Source: Bidens hawaiensis (taxonomy: Eukaryota > Streptophyta > Magnoliopsida > Asterales > Asteraceae). Taken from it: a stretch of DNA of 64,000 nucleotides. The stretch lies in contig JAIQDT010003583.1 in assembly GCA_021521415.1 (NCBI GenBank), positions 1 through 64,000 of the forward strand, given 5' to 3'. Positions 63,470 to 64,000 of this stretch are shown here, one piece after another. Within the stretch, counting starts at the first letter, position 1, and every line of letters begins with the position of its first letter. A program made the position numbers and the translations under genes. Under the pieces are notes generated by a model. The model was not told the origin of the DNA and ran no database searches. It saw only the letters and a list, made by a program, of their open reading frames with translations.

Positions 63470-64000
63470 TGTAACATCCCGAACTCTCTAGAATATTAAT
63501 TAATATATTAACTACGTCAGGTGAAATAAGTGAGTTAGTGAAACGATAATAATAAAATATGAAAGAATAAGTAGGCTATTTAGATGGGATTAACTATGGA
63601 CCAAAAAGGAAGGATGTGCTTTGAGTCCATGGGCTCATGGGAGTATAAATACCCCTTAAACCCTAATCCTTTCCATTTCTATCCATATTTTCCATCTTAT
63701 TCTCTCCACACCATAAAACACACACATAAACACCACCATATGCGGCCGTGAGTAAGAGGAAGATCAAAGACCAAAATCCGAGCCTAGATTCTTGTAAAGC
63801 TTGGATATTTAAGCAAGATACAAGATAAGTCCATAACCAAGATAACCGTGTGACCTAACGAAAACGTAAAGGTACGTTCTTGACCTTAAAGTTTATGTTT
63901 TTATGAACGGTTTGCTATGAAACTTAACCCTAGAGTAGATCGGGTCTAGATGTTTCATAAAGTTGCAAACTTGATGATACAAGTGGACTTAATCTATTCA
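63470..64000 (+). repeat. Start of a gypsy-type LTR, truncated by the window end
   Basis: Begins TGTAACATCCCGAACTCTC. It shares promoter layout with the solo LTR at 2141: TATAAATACCCC (63642-63653), then AAACCCTAATCC, then GCGGCCG and GTACGTTCTTGACCTTAAAG. Downstream part and partner LTR are outside the window. Confidence 0.75.

Overview
The window looks like nuclear DNA of a flowering plant. It is AT-rich and packed with nested LTR retrotransposons and MITEs, and holds one intron-rich host gene in 64 kb. The style of the repeats (gypsy-type LTRs starting TGTGACA/TGTAACATCC, telobox promoters, CCGGTT-rich patches) suggests Asteraceae, but that is inference.

Layout. 1-23819 is one old gypsy-type (Ty3) LTR element without recognisable genes. 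Its 5' LTR is cut by a CACTA transposon end (1-200) and its 3' LTR is 21592-23819. It has been invaded by a 2.3-kb solo LTR (2141-4455, TSD agaac) and by a 255-bp Stowaway MITE (outer ends 5205 and 18214). The MITE was itself hit twice, by a 12.3-kb Ty1/copia element (copy 1, 5255-17538, TSD tttct) and by a related solo LTR (17705-18165, TSD gaaag). After that come a Tnt1-like copia remnant (23835-25223) and a second, younger 12.5-kb copy of the large copia family (copy 2, 25378-37843, identical LTRs, TSD ctttt). Then follow a gypsy solo LTR with a minus-strand LTR nested in it (38259-42407), SINE/MITE-rich intergenic DNA, the only host gene (minus strand, 46204-51235: a nine-exon, 496-aa non-phosphorylating NADP-dependent glyceraldehyde-3-phosphate dehydrogenase, ALDH11A type), more MITEs, a decayed gypsy pol with its 3' LTR (55104-59369), a decayed Tnt1-like element (59370-62658), and the start of another gypsy LTR (63470 to the window end).

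The two large copia copies are Sirevirus-like: initiator-Met PBS, long Gag with two zinc knuckles and a coiled coil, AAGGGGGAG polypurine tract, and an extra ORF downstream of pol. Three aspects of their organisation stand out. (i) No ATG lies upstream of the protease motif in the pol frame, but a consensus intron at the same codon of both copies (7680-8847; 27874-29039) would fuse Gag to Pol in frame. (ii) The extra ORF (ORF3, 926 aa in copy 1) sits behind its own TATA box and a candidate 5'-UTR intron whose acceptor lies 2 nt before the ATG. (iii) Arrays of the hairpin motif GCGAAGTT-N6-AACTTCGC lie just upstream of the TATA in both the LTR and the internal promoter, and again in the gag and ORF3 leaders. 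The same octamer is arrayed in an unrelated gypsy solo LTR here.

Copy 1 has a broken pol but an intact ORF3. Copy 2 has intact gag and pol but a 1-nt frameshift in ORF3. All assignments were made by reading the sequence; no database search was possible.
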